From NCBI GenBank assembly GCA_030562195.1, contig CM060199.1:12544338-12608337 (forward strand): a DNA stretch of 64,000 nt. The letters run 5' to 3'. Below are positions 23,506 to 36,640 of the stretch, piece after piece. The notes beneath the pieces were generated by a model. The model was given only the letters and a program-made list of their open reading frames with translations, searched no databases and was not told the DNA's origin. The DNA is from Nipponacmea schrenckii (Eukaryota; Mollusca; Gastropoda; Lottiidae). The translations under genes and the position numbers were made by a program. Every line of letters begins with the position of its first letter. Position 1 is the first letter of the stretch.

Positions 23506-24949
23506 CTAAACAGTAACTCAGAGTTATCAAGTGAGCAAAAATTCAAAATTCTCATATTAGATGTGCCATATAATTCAGCAGTGGCTCAACCGCCACCTGC
23601 ACATGGATAAGAAATTTTATTTTTTGAACATGTTTTGTTTTCAAGATTTTGTATATATTTGTATCATCTTTTGTGCTTGTTTTTTTCCCCATTCCAGATA
23701 TATTACAGTTTCGATTTTCCTAACCGGTCCAAATTATAAATAAAACACTTGCAGCGGGACAACAGATAAAAAAAATATTTCGATTCATGTGTAACTTGAC
23801 GCCATTACAGATTTTATCCGAAACTTTTGGATTCGTTTTACAGGTCTTATAAAAGCAGTTGGGCAGTCTATTATATCTCTATGGGATGGACACAGTAGGC
23901 CGAATACAAGTACATAGGCCTAGTACCTAACTCTACTTTACACTACCTGTTCAAATTGACTCAGACCACAAAAAACATTTTACAATGATTGTATTTAGAA
24001 ACCTTCTTTCTCCTTTCCTTTTTGCATGTTCATTCTAGACTAATTTTTGGAATTTGATGTCTGAAATTGCATTTTCTTTCGGAATTTCGGAGATAATGAG
24101 AAATTAAATTGGCGGAAGGTTATTTCTAAAAATAGTGGTTTTGTGTGCAGTGACAGTCAAGCGGGTGTTGTTAATTACTTTCATTTTGACTAGTTCAAAA
24201 TTTTCATGGTCTTGCTAAATATTGAATCTTTGTAGAGAAACCAAGTTTTGGCTGGGCTTTCATGTGACATATTGGAAAGATTTCAACTAGATTTCTGGAA
24301 AAAGTTAAAGAAGGTTAAATATCGTGATTTTTCATTGAAACCGAAGTCAAATGAATTGGTAGACCGAGTCCAAATTTCACATTACAAGGGAAGTAACCCT
24401 TGATAATTTCAAAACTAGGTCAATGCGATTCCCCAAGATTAAAAGAGTGAAAGACAGAGTTAAATGACATCTAGAAGTCGAAAGAACATTTTCTGTATAA
24501 GGCCACCACTATACCACTTCTCTTTAATTTTAAGCAACGTTACCATTTACATACAGGAACCTTTATCAAGCAATACAATATTGATAAGGTTGAAAGGACA
24601 GAGCTAAATTAAATTATATAACTCATCCTAATAAGTTATTACCATGATAACAATACCGAAAAGCACACATAAAGCTAATTAAGGTAACTGCTGGGTAATT
24701 AAAGCACTGCAAGGTATAATAAAGAAGTAAGTAAAATATGTTTATTAATGTCTAAATAGGATCCAAGTCACTTCAAGGGAAGTAACCCGTGATAAATAAT
24801 CGACATCCCGAAAGTAGGTCAATCTACATAATATATTGATTTATCAAAACATAACTTCAGAAGGAAAGATAGATTTACAGATTTATTGTAGTTTTCAAAC
24901 AAAACAAACAAAAGTAGGCCTACAAAAAACATCTCATCTCCAAACAAAC
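23506..24949. other. No gene seen; holds a dispersed repeat copy
   Basis: AT-rich sequence without credible coding frames. 24025-24240 is a diverged copy of the repeat at 58976-59175: both share tgtctgaaattgcattttct, a following ttc(c/g)ga tract and a run ending ccatggtc-like. The phrase agggaagtaaccc recurs at 24388 and 24777, suggesting another local duplication. Confidence 0.5.
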
Positions 24950-27900
24950 ATCGTTTGAATTTACTTCAGATTAGGAATTCTTACAAGCTGGACCAAAGGG
25001 CCCGTTCAAAAGGATTCCACCAGCTGTTTACCGAATCTTCTTTACCCGATCTATCACTTGCTGTAAACAAGAGACTCCAGAACAGGCGGTTACTCGACAT
25101 CACCACCAAGAAAAACCACAATTTTTTTTTTACCCAACAACGACACGTAAACTCTGCCAGGTGTTGTTACGCCTATGAGGGAATGTCCATCAAACAACAA
25201 AACTTCTATTCCATCAGAAATTGGAGTGTTTCATCATAAAGATTTGATGATTGTGTTGTAATGTTTGAATACATTTTTAGAGCAAAAAAGATGAGGATAC
25301 TTGACTGCATGCTGATATTGGTTGTATCATCTCCACCGTCATTGTATATTTGGTTCCATTCTGGACATTGGTTAGAATCGAATTCATCAGGATTATCAGC
25401 ATTTTCTTGGTCCTCGTGTACGTCCATGAAGTGTTTTTGTTTTTGGCACGCTCAATATCGGCTCTAAGGAAATTCGGACATTCATCAGATGCTAGGAAAA
25501 CATTTCATTTGGATATCCATGATTCTGACTCCGGTAAGATCTCAGCTTATTGTCCAATGAAGTAATATCATAGAGCGGCTATATTCTTCACCCGAAGGCC
25601 AGGAGACCTATCTATAAAACCAGATAAAACAGGAACTTCTTTTGACTCAAATAGAACAGGGAAGATTTATCTTTTTGATTACATCAACCACTGTTCAACT
25701 TTTGGCACTGCTTATATTTCTTTCCAAAATTTTAAACCCTGATAAACTGAAGGTTTGAAACGTATTTCTTGATCTATAGAGATGGTAGAGTAGATGGTAG
25801 AGTGGTGCAGCTAGTTGTTGCTGTTGCTTCCGTGTTGTCATCAGAGGCATTCAGTATGTCGTTGTATAAGGTTAAAGCTGCCCCAGTTCCCACATTCCCT
25901 TTGTAAGCATAATCACATCAATAACATATGTTTCAACTGAAAGTATTTTATCTACTGGTGGGTTTTGAGAATTGCTTTTGGAAACAATGAGTGAAACATC
26001 AACATTAACTCTCCATCCTTGTATATGAAATTTAGAATGTTGAACGATGGCTAGGTGGTCTCTTGGCAATTCAAATCTCAACGATCCATTTGATCTTTTA
26101 CCATAGATGGATTTTCTCTCAAAGACTTTCCAGGATTTTTTTTTCTTTTCCATATTCCACTCGGAACATTTTTTCTAGGTGTACGCTGCTGTAATCAGAT
26201 CAACTATGTAGATGTAATCTAATTGTTAGCAGAAAATGGTGATGTGCATACATCTATTAAACGTTTGATGAGGTGGAGGTGGTGCAGTTCCTTATGTTTA
26301 TTGTCTTTTAGAAAGTCCTTTATCATCATACCCGTTGTATGAGACGCTGTCATACCAAACTTTGATTTTGCCCAAAGACCAATTTTTCATCTGTTTGGCC
26401 AAATGTGTAACCATTTATAGCTTCAAAAAGCACTGACCATGTCAATGTACCATCCCTCTAGATATTGCAAATTCTTGTCGATATCAATATGCATTTACAC
26501 CAAAACTTGAGACATTACATCAGAGAAGTAAGACTTGTAATACATCGAACAATAATGTAGATTCCAAGTAGATTTTGAACGGTATTTTCCACTGCTTCCT
26601 TTTGGGAACATTCTAGGTAATCCGTTTCCCAAATTCATTTGATCTTCTTTCACTGTGCCAAGTATTGGTTGGTTCCTCGAAGACGTGCTCCGAAATAGAA
26701 GTTAGTTTCATGTCCATCACCAAGCTTTTTGTTTTACTACAAAATTACTGTTTTTTAATGGATGAGCGGCAAACCTTTCATTATCATACAAAGCAAATGA
26801 TCTGTCCATGCTGACATCGAGGAAAGATACGTCTTCTATTTATGAAGAAATCAGCTTCTGCATATAGAAACAAGCATGGAAAAAAAAACTTGAGGAAAAC
26901 GCGGATAGGAATATTTTGTATTCTCATTATCTCCCATAACATCAGATACTATCTCCTGAACCGTTTCATGGATGTTGATATTAAAACAAATTAAAGATGA
27001 ATTCCGTTTTGCTCAAAATTTGGAGAACTTGTAAACAGAAATGTTTCCTATAACGTATAATTGGTAGTAGCAATAAAAAATCCAGCTGTTGATCTTTATT
27101 GATTTATACTTCTAAGTACCTCACCGAATTTTTTCCGAAATAGTTTGGTGAAAGTTTTTAATTTTTTGAATGGTTCTCCCATCACAGATGATTATATATA
27201 TTTATTATAATATATAACCAATTTAATATCGCAGTAATTAACCCTTCTTCAGAATTTGGTACCATCCACTATAATACAACTAATTTCTTGGTCTGTCGTA
27301 AAAGGTTTTATATGAGGACCACCTGATGCCTCTGTTTTTAATTTTGACTCATTGTCAGGAACATCCTAAAAAATAAACAAGATTTTAAATTATGTAGACA
27401 TGAACATTAGCTAGGCTTAATTTCTAGACATTCAAAAGTTGGCCTTCTTTCGTTGAAATCCATAGAACCTCTAATATAAATTTCGGTTACAACCTCAAAT
27501 CATACCTCGACACATATTGGAGGCTACCTTCGTTTGCATGTGTCAGTGAATAAAATTAGATGGAGAGGCATAAAATATTGAACGCTTTTGTTCCCATAAC
27601 AAAACCCTATCGTAAGAGAAGACTGTTTAAAGAGACTTGTCTTCAGATCAATCAAGTATTTTAGTATACGAATACTAACCTTTAGGCCCACCTCTTCAAC
27701 AACCGATTTTGGTCTGCTCACTCCTATATTTTTTCAATAAAATTAATCACATCTAGCATTCTCATAGGACTCTAAAATAATAACAAATCAAAAACAAAGA
27801 AAACTACTTAATCGCAAAACATATGGAAATAGAAACGCCAAGTGATACGTAAGCATTAAAGAATATGGTATATTTATTTCAGAACACCTTGTGTCTATTT

Positions 27901-28560
27901 AAAAATGTTTGACGTAGACGTAGGGCTTTGCCTGTGACGTGAAATTTGGCCTATCTATCTTTCATTCGCAAATAAGGCCAGCTATGAAGGGACCTGGGAA
28001 GACCTCTTGACTCACACGCATTCGGCGTGAGACACATGCATTCGGCTTCAATCTCACGCTCTCACGCAGCTACCTTAAAATCTCACGCATGTTGAAGGTT
28101 TTGGGTAAAAAATCAAAAACATTACTGGTATTTGCTGGTTAGCTTATGATATTAATCTCACCAAAGAACAGGTCGTGTCTTCAGTCATATTCCTAGGAAA
28201 TTCCGCATGTTTATTTTTAACCTTGCTGATCATTAGCTATCAAAGTTGAGTCTGGCCGATCGTAAAACAGCAATCTCTCCCCAGAGTTGCCGTTCCTACT
28301 TCGCCTTATGATTGAAAAAGAACGATATCTCTGCGTTGACAGTTCAGATTCCAGCACCACGTGTTCAGGCTGTCAAAGTGTCGGACACGCGGGACAGTTC
28401 AGATTCAGATGCCAGCTTGGACGACTCTTCCCGTAAAACGGAGCAAATATACAGAAGCCGCCAGGCAAAAATAGAAGATATTGTACATACATGTACAACC
28501 AAAAAAAAAACAAGTTCACATACTGATTTGCAGTTTTATTCTCCGGAAATGAGCTAGAAT
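24950..28560 (-). other. Decayed, unrecognised coding-like debris
   Basis: The minus strand has several short open stretches in different frames, for example 27721-27524, about 26,850-26,740 (LDVSMDRSFALYDNERFAAH), about 26,680-26,510 (NLGNGLPRMFPKGSSGKYRS) and 26,153-25,872 (LPRDHLAIVQHSKFHIQGW). They are separated by stops and frame changes. The protein-like composition suggests an old gene or mobile element reading right to left, but no motif allows naming it. 27,990-28,090 has several copies of ctcacgcattcgg-like phrases. Confidence 0.3.
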
Positions 28561-29500
28561 ACATCTCCGACTATAAGACCCCAGAGCTTCCAGGGGACTA
28601 GGCGGCGTCTGGACCCGTAACCAAATCTCACTCCTTGGGAACATTCTAGGTTGAGAGGTCTGTCTGGAATGTTGTGCAACAAGTCGAAATAGATTAACCT
28701 CGCCCAGATTTTAGCTGATTAGTCTATTTGTTCTAACCTACATCAAATCATGTAGATAACTTTGTTGATTAATTTGTTTATGGGCATAATTGCATAGGCC
28801 TACATTATGCAGGCTAATATTTTGGTTAGTGACACTAACATTGGCTTGGCATTTTATGCTCTTTCTATTTCAAGGTCTATTTACTGCAGATCTGTATAGA
28901 ATCAATCCAGGGCTACAACAAATTAAAAAATATTCAATTCTGTTTTTAATCTAACTTTATTTTGTTGTTGGTGTTGTAGATTAACGTCCAGAACACATAG
29001 TTCAGAACACTACTGTTCTTATCTTGAACTCATTTTCTTCAAGCGAACACCTTTTAGATCATACTGTGCCGCGTTCAGAACACCATGGACGCGTCCTACA
29101 GAAAGTGTAGTAAGAGATTAAGACGTTCTGGCTTATGATTATAAAAGTAGGATTATTTTCTTAAGCCACATGAGAGCTGTTTGAACCCTGTGTCTACTCA
29201 GATTAAAATCTTTGGATCTTTTCCAATCCATTCGTCTAACTCTGATTATGTTTAATTTTTCTTGAAGTTGGGAAGATCTGTGCCGACTAGTTTTTTTCTT
29301 GAAAGAAAGTTACACAATGTCCACTGACATCTATTAATCGTTAGTAGATGTTAATCTGTTTATAGGTGGAGACAATCGTGAAATTAACTGTTGGTCGACA
29401 AGACTTTATTCATTCAGTTACAAAGGAAACCTACCTGGGTTCATATTAGTTTCACTTGAAAACATTTTAATGTCATCTTTTTATTTTTAACTTCTACAGG
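28561..29500. other. No gene seen
   Basis: Only short open frames and no repeated structure that I could recognise. Confidence 0.4.
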
Positions 29501-29580
29501 TGGATGTTGATTCTATCCATTATAATTCCGGAAAGTTCACTTGAAGTAAAATCTTCACCAACTTATTTTTTTGTACACAA

Positions 29581-29700
29581 AATGCCTGAAAGTTGTTGTT
29601 CTTATGGGTGTTTTAACATGACAAAGAAGGGAAATGGCCTAGAATTTATCAGGGTTTGTCCCCTCGTTCAAACAAATTCGACTTATTTTGTCAGGGGTTG
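29581..29700 (+). pseudogene. THAP-domain start fragment
   Basis: The frame opens MPESCCSYGCFNMTKKGNGL and continues EFIRV. It has the Met-Pro start, the C-x3-C pair (CCSYGC) and the KG-G-x-FxR pattern of the first half of a THAP zinc-binding DNA-binding domain. The second Cys-x2-His pair and the AVPTLF motif are not found in the following sequence, so this is a fragment. It may be the missing first exon of a P-element/THAP9-type copy; no transposase core is attached here. Confidence 0.5.
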
Positions 29701-30299
29701 GTATTTTTGCACTGTCACAAATAGGCCTAGATCATTATGGATGGATATTATACAGACTTGACAAGTATACCAATGTTTAAAATGAACGTGTAAATAAATT
29801 AAAGATATGAATACCAGCCAGCCATATCTCTACAGGTAATATCTCCTGTAAACGCTCATTAGTCTACAGCTTTAACCTATTATTTGACAAAGTTTGGCAT
29901 GTAAGGCCTGCTGTGATGATCCTAATAGCTCCTTCAGTTTTAAACAGATTTAGATGTAGATGTAGCCTTTTTTGAGTTTCTGGCTTGTTATTGAAATCAG
30001 ATGAACTATTTTGAGAGAACTGAATGAATACATTCTTGATTGCGACTTGATGACTAACCTATTGTGCGCAATAAAACAAATAGACCAAACATCTCTATTC
30101 ACTAATACAGTATTACTTGGATACACCTATATATTGATTTGGCATGCGAACTTGTACAAAAATACAAAAAAAAGAACAAAAATACCCCTCCCCCTCCCCC
30201 ACCTAACAGTTTCGGTTCTGTACCACGTGGAGAATGTGTCGTACTTGGGAATATATACATCTTTCTCACTTTTTTGAAAATAAGAAAAATGGCAAACTT

Positions 30300-30545
30300 T
30301 TTGAACATACGGAAGTTCTTTCGTGCAACGATAAAAACATCATTTACCTAAGTTTCTGTAAAAACGCGAAGTGCAATATATTGGCGATACCCAAAAACGC
30401 GTTGCGTACTCGTTTAAGCGGTCATCGCTTTGACATTCTCCTTAAAAAAGATAGACCAAACCGTTTCAATACAATCAACCATTCCATGGAAGATCTTCTT
30501 GTTATGCCCATACAAAGGTTTCGGTTCCTACTGCAGAGGGAGAGT
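30300..30545 (+). pseudogene. Penelope-like GIY-YIG endonuclease fragment
   Basis: The frame around NDKNIIYLSFCKNAKC, LRTRLSGHRFDILLKKDR and FNTINHSMEDLLVMPIQR lines up with the intact Penelope-like endonuclease at 56,511-56,720 (VIYLISCKKCPKQYIG, LRTRFNAHRSDIKLKKD, FNLDDHSLDDLTLTPIER). The YIGET portion is mutated and the reverse transcriptase is absent. Confidence 0.75.
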
Positions 30546-30954
30546 TAAGGGATAGGCCAACTACAAACAGTTGTACCTCGAGCAATCATCGATAATCAGA
30601 TTATACATTTTCTGCTGAAATTAAGCTTTTCTGCAAGTTTAGTTGAAGAACTTTCCCATTTCCCGAGTGTCATACCTTGTGGATATTGTTTTCATAAGGA
30701 TAAAAAGTGGCATCAAGTTATCAAAAGAGTTCATACAAATAGAGCGGGGAGGCAAAACAAAACCCAGTGTTCAGTAAAATTATAGAATTACATTGAAAGT
30801 AGAGTAGATATTACATGTAGTGCGTGATCTCTTCAAGTGATATTGTACGTACACAGTTGGTTGTTTTGAGCCACCACCGACAACGAATTTTATCGAGTAT
30901 CGAGGGAATAAAGTATAAAATATTTCAAAACTTTAATAAACATAAATTTTAAAA

Positions 30955-31475
30955 ACAAAAAGCATTAACAATAGGAGGAATACATTTAAGTGAAAATTAT
31001 AATTTCGAATAAAAATATATATATCATATGTGTCTATCAAAATACAACGGACTTAATTCAATACAAAAATATAAATAAAATTTGTGGGCATTTAATAGTC
31101 CTTAAAGAATAAATCTAGAACTAACAATCACTCAGATTTATTTGGATCTGATTTCACACAAATAGATCAAAGAGCTGTTGGTGCTCAAAAGTTATATAGC
31201 TGGCTTGGCATTTAGGGTAGGATTAAAGCATTAAAAATAGGAGGAATACATTTAAATGAAAATCATTATTTCGAATAAAAATATATATATCATATGTGTC
31301 TATCAAAATACAACGGACTTAATTAAACATAAAAATAAAAATAAAATTTGTGGGCATTTAATAGTCCTTAAAGAATAAATCTAGAACTAACAATCACTCA
31401 GACTTATTTGGATCTGATTTCACAAAGAGTTGGTGCTCAAAAGTTATATAGCTAGTTTGGCATTTAGGGTAGGAT
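30955..31475. repeat. Direct duplication (~262 bp) at the PHYHIP-like 3' end
   Basis: Two copies (about 30960-31222 and 31223-31475) share aataggaggaatacatttaa, the tract catatgtgtctatcaaaata and gttatatagct(g/a)g. The second copy reaches the stop codon region of the minus-strand gene, so the first copy looks like a duplicated 3' flank or UTR. Confidence 0.85.
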
Positions 31476-33961
31476 TTGTGACAAATTACATGCATTACAT
31501 TGAGAAGGTTTGGGGATCCCGCCTGGCCTACTTTCACCCATAACAAATTGATTCTCTAAAACGCTTTGCCTAAAATCTAAAAAACCACGTTTTTTAAATC
31601 TGTTCAGTTCTACCAGATTCACATTTTCTGTGTATAATATTTCAATATGTAAGTAGAATGCAAGAGGAACATAAAATCCATCAAGTTCGCTGTAGAAAAA
31701 TGGATTATCATTAAAATCAAGTTGAATCAATCTGTTCTTACAATATCTATCCTCTTTACTATTTATTTTAGTTAAAACTAGAGTGATATAGTGAGATTTT
31801 CCAGCTAAACAAGTAAAATCAGCAAAGTAAAGATGACAACCCTGGACAAGATATTCTGGTGGAATCATTATTCTATAGTTGCCGAAATAACTCTCATCTG
31901 GTATTTGTCCCGATGTTGTTTTTGGTGTTGCCATAAAGAATAGTCCTTTTATTTTATTATTGATGCTTGAACCTGGATCTCCATTGTTGTCTTTTAGATA
32001 TTTCTCCATGACTCCAGTTGTAAAGGCCTTGCGAATAGTAGGATGGTGGGTAGGTTTATTACGGTATAGATGACGAACTGTTGCTTTTCTCGATCCTTTT
32101 CTGCTCAAATGGTTTTCAGCCAAATCCATTAAATCACTTACATCTGCCTGTGTATTATCTGTAAAATTAAAGGTGTAAACAGCTTTATCACTTCAGCATG
32201 GATAATTGAGAACTGTTCTGGACATACGAAGTTGTTTCTGTTTGGAATCTACATGACTAATGATTTATTGTGAGGCCCATAACGAATGGTCACTTCCAGT
32301 TTTAGAATTGTTTGACCAACTATCACCAAATATAATTATAGTAAGTAGTAAGAATTAAACTTACGAGTTACTATTGATATCAGTCTAGTTTCATGAGTTA
32401 CAGTAAGTTGTTTATTTTGTTTGTGAACATTGTACAGTTGATATTCATATCTTTGTCTTGAATTCAGACGAACACTGGAACTGATAGTTTGAGTTGTAGT
32501 TCGAATTTTTTCAAAGTATCGATTACCAGTTGTTTTCTCAGTCAATAACAATATATAGTAATTGGTGTTGTAGGACAATGGGGAGTTTTTCTGTACAAAC
32601 TGAAGTGTTAATGTGTTTGGTATTGGAACATATTGGTTCACTTCTACATCCATGTCTTCTGTATTTAGGTACATGTACTGAAGAAGAGGTATATAGCTAA
32701 AAATAAAGTAATAAATTTAACAAATTCTTATATAGATGTAAGAAAATTCTGAATGCATGTATATGCCTATAGTTGGAATTGTGCATGATTCTCATGATCC
32801 GTTAATACTCCAAATATACATGTATACTTTAGATGATGTACCAAACGACTTTAATTGCTATTGAATTTTTATTATAATCTAAGTATCACATGAGTAACGG
32901 TATGATATTTTACATATTGTCATTTATACATGTACTATGGGTTTATATATTCAACTTTCTGAACATGATTTGTATCGTATGCTAGTACTTACTGCAGGTT
33001 GTTTATTTCTTCCTAGATATGTAAGTTTGAATTTATAATTTTCATAGCTGATTCTACATGATGCACTATATTTTATTTTATTATCAATCCCCATTTCATA
33101 CACAGTGATTATAAAAGGACTGTACGCATCCTCGTTTTCCATCTTCCAATCATCATTTATTTTGAAGAAATAGAAATTTAGTCTTCCCTTTTTGCGATTG
33201 TAGATACTAACAGCATACTTAGTGGATCTCCATGCAATTGGCGAAGTATAGGTGAAGGGCTTCTTCCCAACATAAATGTATTTCTGCAAGTTCATACAAA
33301 TTAACAAATCAGATAAGCATTAATAATCAATTCTGCAACTTTAAGATTGGTGTTTCTATGAAACTATATTTAAGGGACTGTAGGAATTTGAACACAGCAT
33401 TCATCACTTAAAATTGATTAGGATAGACCGAATGTCCTTGATAGATTGATATAGCAAATGGTCTGCCTAATATTTAGAAACTGAACTATTGTTGAGAAGA
33501 TAGTATTTTATTCTCTAGTCCAGAATGGGGGTTCAAATGTGGATCAGCTTTTAAGGTTGAAATTCAAATATGACAGCCCTGTGGAAGCTTATTTAATAAT
33601 ACTTTAATCTAGTCTACAATGATGTATGATTCTTAATTTGTACTCCACACAAAAGATTTACCCAAACTAAAATGTTGCTGAATGTCGGGATAGTATTCTA
33701 AGTCTACTATCATCTTGTCTATAATGTTCCTTGGTTGTTTTGGTCGAAATGACCTTTTTTGATTTTTCAGCCCAGTTTCCCCATGTCAGTGATGTAGGTC
33801 TTTGGGATTGACATAGAAAGAGCGTCTTGTGGTTCGGATGGGACAGATAACCGAGGCCCCGTGTATTACATTATCAATGGCTAAATAATTTGGACGAGTT
33901 GAAGCGACTTCAGCCATGGTATTAAATAATAACAATGTCCAAAAGACCTTACCTTGTTCAT
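31464..33961 (-). CDS. PHYHIP-like protein, copy a (435 aa, intact)
   Basis: Relative of phytanoyl-CoA hydroxylase-interacting protein (PHYHIP/PHYHIPL); no enzymatic activity is known for the family. Coding exons on minus: 33953-33961 (MNK then GTAAG), 32993-33283, 32365-32677, 31464-32158. Phases agree and the sum is 1308 bp, 435 residues. The second exon (KYIYVGKKPFTYTSPIAWRS) fills the place of the N-terminal region before the conserved C-terminal domain. The C-terminal domain is clear: MEKYLKDNNGDPGSSI, GLFFMATPKTTSGQIPDES, LYFADFTCLAGKSHYITLVL and CKNRLIQLDFNDNPFFY follow human PHYHIP (YLKDNSGSHGSP, YFADFYCMYTAYHY). It ends with a CNAC pair as PHYHIP ends with CKTC. The start is chosen because the MNK exon and donor recur in the other copies at 35979 and 40630. 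Confidence 0.85.
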
Positions 33962-35978
33962 ATTTCTTAAATACAGGTATATTGATTAAACATTTTATAG
34001 ACTGTATTATTTGATTTCTAGAAACATTGAAAATGAAACTAGAAATACGTCATAAGATATATCCGTGCATAAAGAAACGCATAAAAGTCCACTTAGTATA
34101 TGGAAAATCGTTTTTCCCTCTTGAAAAAACACCTAACATCATTTGACTAGGTCATATTGACCACAGACAGATGTCTTTTGATCAACTGGCTTGTAGCTTG
34201 CAACAATAATTCCGTAGCCTTGGTTTTACTTCAGTGCTTGTGCTTAAATTTAAAGTCACAAATCAATGCATTAGCAGTACGCCATTTTTGGTGGCAACTT
34301 TGGGGTTTATCAACGAAAGCGCAGGTACAGGTATCAAGCAAAGCATTTAGTTTTCAATACGAGCCTTGCAAGAAAAAATAAAACTGAAAGTAGATTTGTT
34401 ATTCTAGCCCCCAATGCGTTATCGATTATGAATTCTTAGTAGTGTAACTAGATAGTAAGCGAAAGTAAAAGTAGACTGATTCGTTGAAAACTGACTTACG
34501 TCATGCTTAATTTTCATAACAAAAAGATGTACTTGGAAGGCCTATGTGTTTCCGATAATTGCGTTGGATACAATACTTACAATAGGGACTAGATGAACTC
34601 CATTAAGAGGGCCACCACGCCCAAATATAAATCCAGGAGAGTATGTTATTTCAGAGTACTAAGGCTCCAACCCACTTACGTTCAGGGGCCCAACGCAACT
34701 AGTTGAAACATTGGCTATTTGGCGGTTTCAGTTTGAATTTTTCTTCTGCACGAACCATCGGCTCGGGCAGAATTCATCCGTGCACATCTCCTTATGCGAC
34801 AGGCCAATGTGCGGGTAAATATATGTAAAATGCTAGTCATTCGTGGCGAAAAATCAAAAAATCAAATGATTTTGATAATATTTTAAACGAATAATCAAAT
34901 GGTTGTGTGTATGGGTAATGAAAGCTATCTACTTAGAGGTAGAGATTTAGATTCAGATTTTATCTCAATATCAATATAGATTGATAAAACTCCGATTTTA
35001 AACCAGGCGTCTGTGTGCTATTCACCAAGGCAAGTCCTTACATCAATAGTAGTGCGTTCGCTTCGCTATAAAACGCTTACTTGAAGTGGAATCACAAGAG
35101 CCACATGATAAATATACACTTTGTGTTGATGATTGAACAAGCTCCTTTTCCAAACACCAGTTACTTTCAATTTGCAGTACAATAGATATCTATATGGATT
35201 AGTTAGACTATTGGAGGGATACAGATGAGCAATAACCTTTAAAGGGCTCGTAATAGGAATGGCTCCCCAAAAAACAAAGTTTGTAGTGAATTAAGCTGCG
35301 ATTACACAGCCTGATAATGATCTGGGTTAGTTTTCAAAATTATAACGATATAGCTGTTCACACACAGCGCTTCTACCTTCAGGGTATTTGGGCAAATTTT
35401 GCATTTTGGACCATTCCGGCTATGCCGTTTAAGCCTCAAGACAATAAAACAAAGTTCCCCTGGGACCCAAATAAATTCCTGGCATGCAATTGTCCTGTAT
35501 TATGTTAATCGTTAATAACGTTTATCAAAATTTTACATTGGTGCAGCCATTTTAGAATTATGATGGTACCTTGACGGAAGTAGCAAAAGCTCTATAAACA
35601 CACGTGACCCGCTTCAGGTGTAAATGTAGCTTTAGTGGCCTATAATGTACCTACGTATTCCTTTTCCACTATCAGATTCCTTCAATGGGTTTTCTATAGC
35701 GTATGTAATGACCTCTGTTATGTTCCCAGAAGGTGTCATGAAATAAGAAAACTATGTAACCTATTAGGTCATTCAAACTATTATAGTCTATTTTATGCGC
35801 ATTCATTATATACCAATTCGTCATGTTGACTTCTACTTTCACTTTGAACAAGTTCCCAGAAAAGCTATTTTTAACATTATTATGATATAAATTATTAGAA
35901 ATTGTTATCGTTTCTTTGATTTTGTAGAGCTTCAAATAACATAGTCCATACAATTTTAATTCAAAATAATTAACAAAT
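33962..35978. promoter_or_regulatory. Divergent spacer between PHYHIP-like copies a and b
   Basis: About 2 kb between the first exons of the minus-strand copy a and plus-strand copy b. No gene is seen in it. It should hold both promoters, but I can name no element. The part 35632-35978 recurs, diverged, before 40630 and around 41395. Confidence 0.45.
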
Positions 35979-36339
35979 ATGGATAAGGTAAGTCTCTTGG
36001 ACAATTGTATTGTTTAATATCTTGTTAAGGTCGCTTCGACAATTTGTATAGTTATTGATAAAGAGATTTTGTTGATACGAAGATTTAATAAGGATAAATA
36101 AAATGCGAAACACTAATTTTGAAATTTGCTTCAAAACCGTGTATGGTGGTTCTAAAATAACATTATGAATTAGAGTAAAGGTAAAATATCACTATAAAAT
36201 GAATGATATTCAACACAATTTCATTTCGGGGAAGTGAGGGTTTGTTCTCCCAGATGCACAGACCTATATAGGGTGGAACAAATATTTTATTGAGAAATGG
36301 GGATCTGGATCAGTTTAAATAAATCAAGCAATACAGTTA

Positions 36340-36640
36340 ACATTTCCGATTTTCAGCAACATTCCAGTTTAAATAAACATAATTGGTATAACCAAATCAA
36401 TCTAGGATCATACATCATTATAGATTAGATGATAGTAGAATAGAATACTATAATGATATTCAGCAACATTTCAGTTTAAAATAAATTGGGGTTTAACCAA
36501 ATCAATCAAAAATCATACATCATTATAGACTAGATGATAGTAGAATGGAATACTATAATGATATTCAGCAATATTTCAGTTTAAATATTGGGAATTTAAA
36601 TCAATCAAGAAAATCATTATAGACAAGATGATAGTAGAAT
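36340..36640. repeat. Intronic tandem repeat, ~106-bp unit
   Basis: The phrase gatattcagcaacatttcag recurs at 36348, 36455 and 36560, each followed by catacatcattatagac and agatgatagtagaatggaat. The same unit appears at 40,880-41,090 and 41,540-41,640, after the other first-exon copies. Confidence 0.85.
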
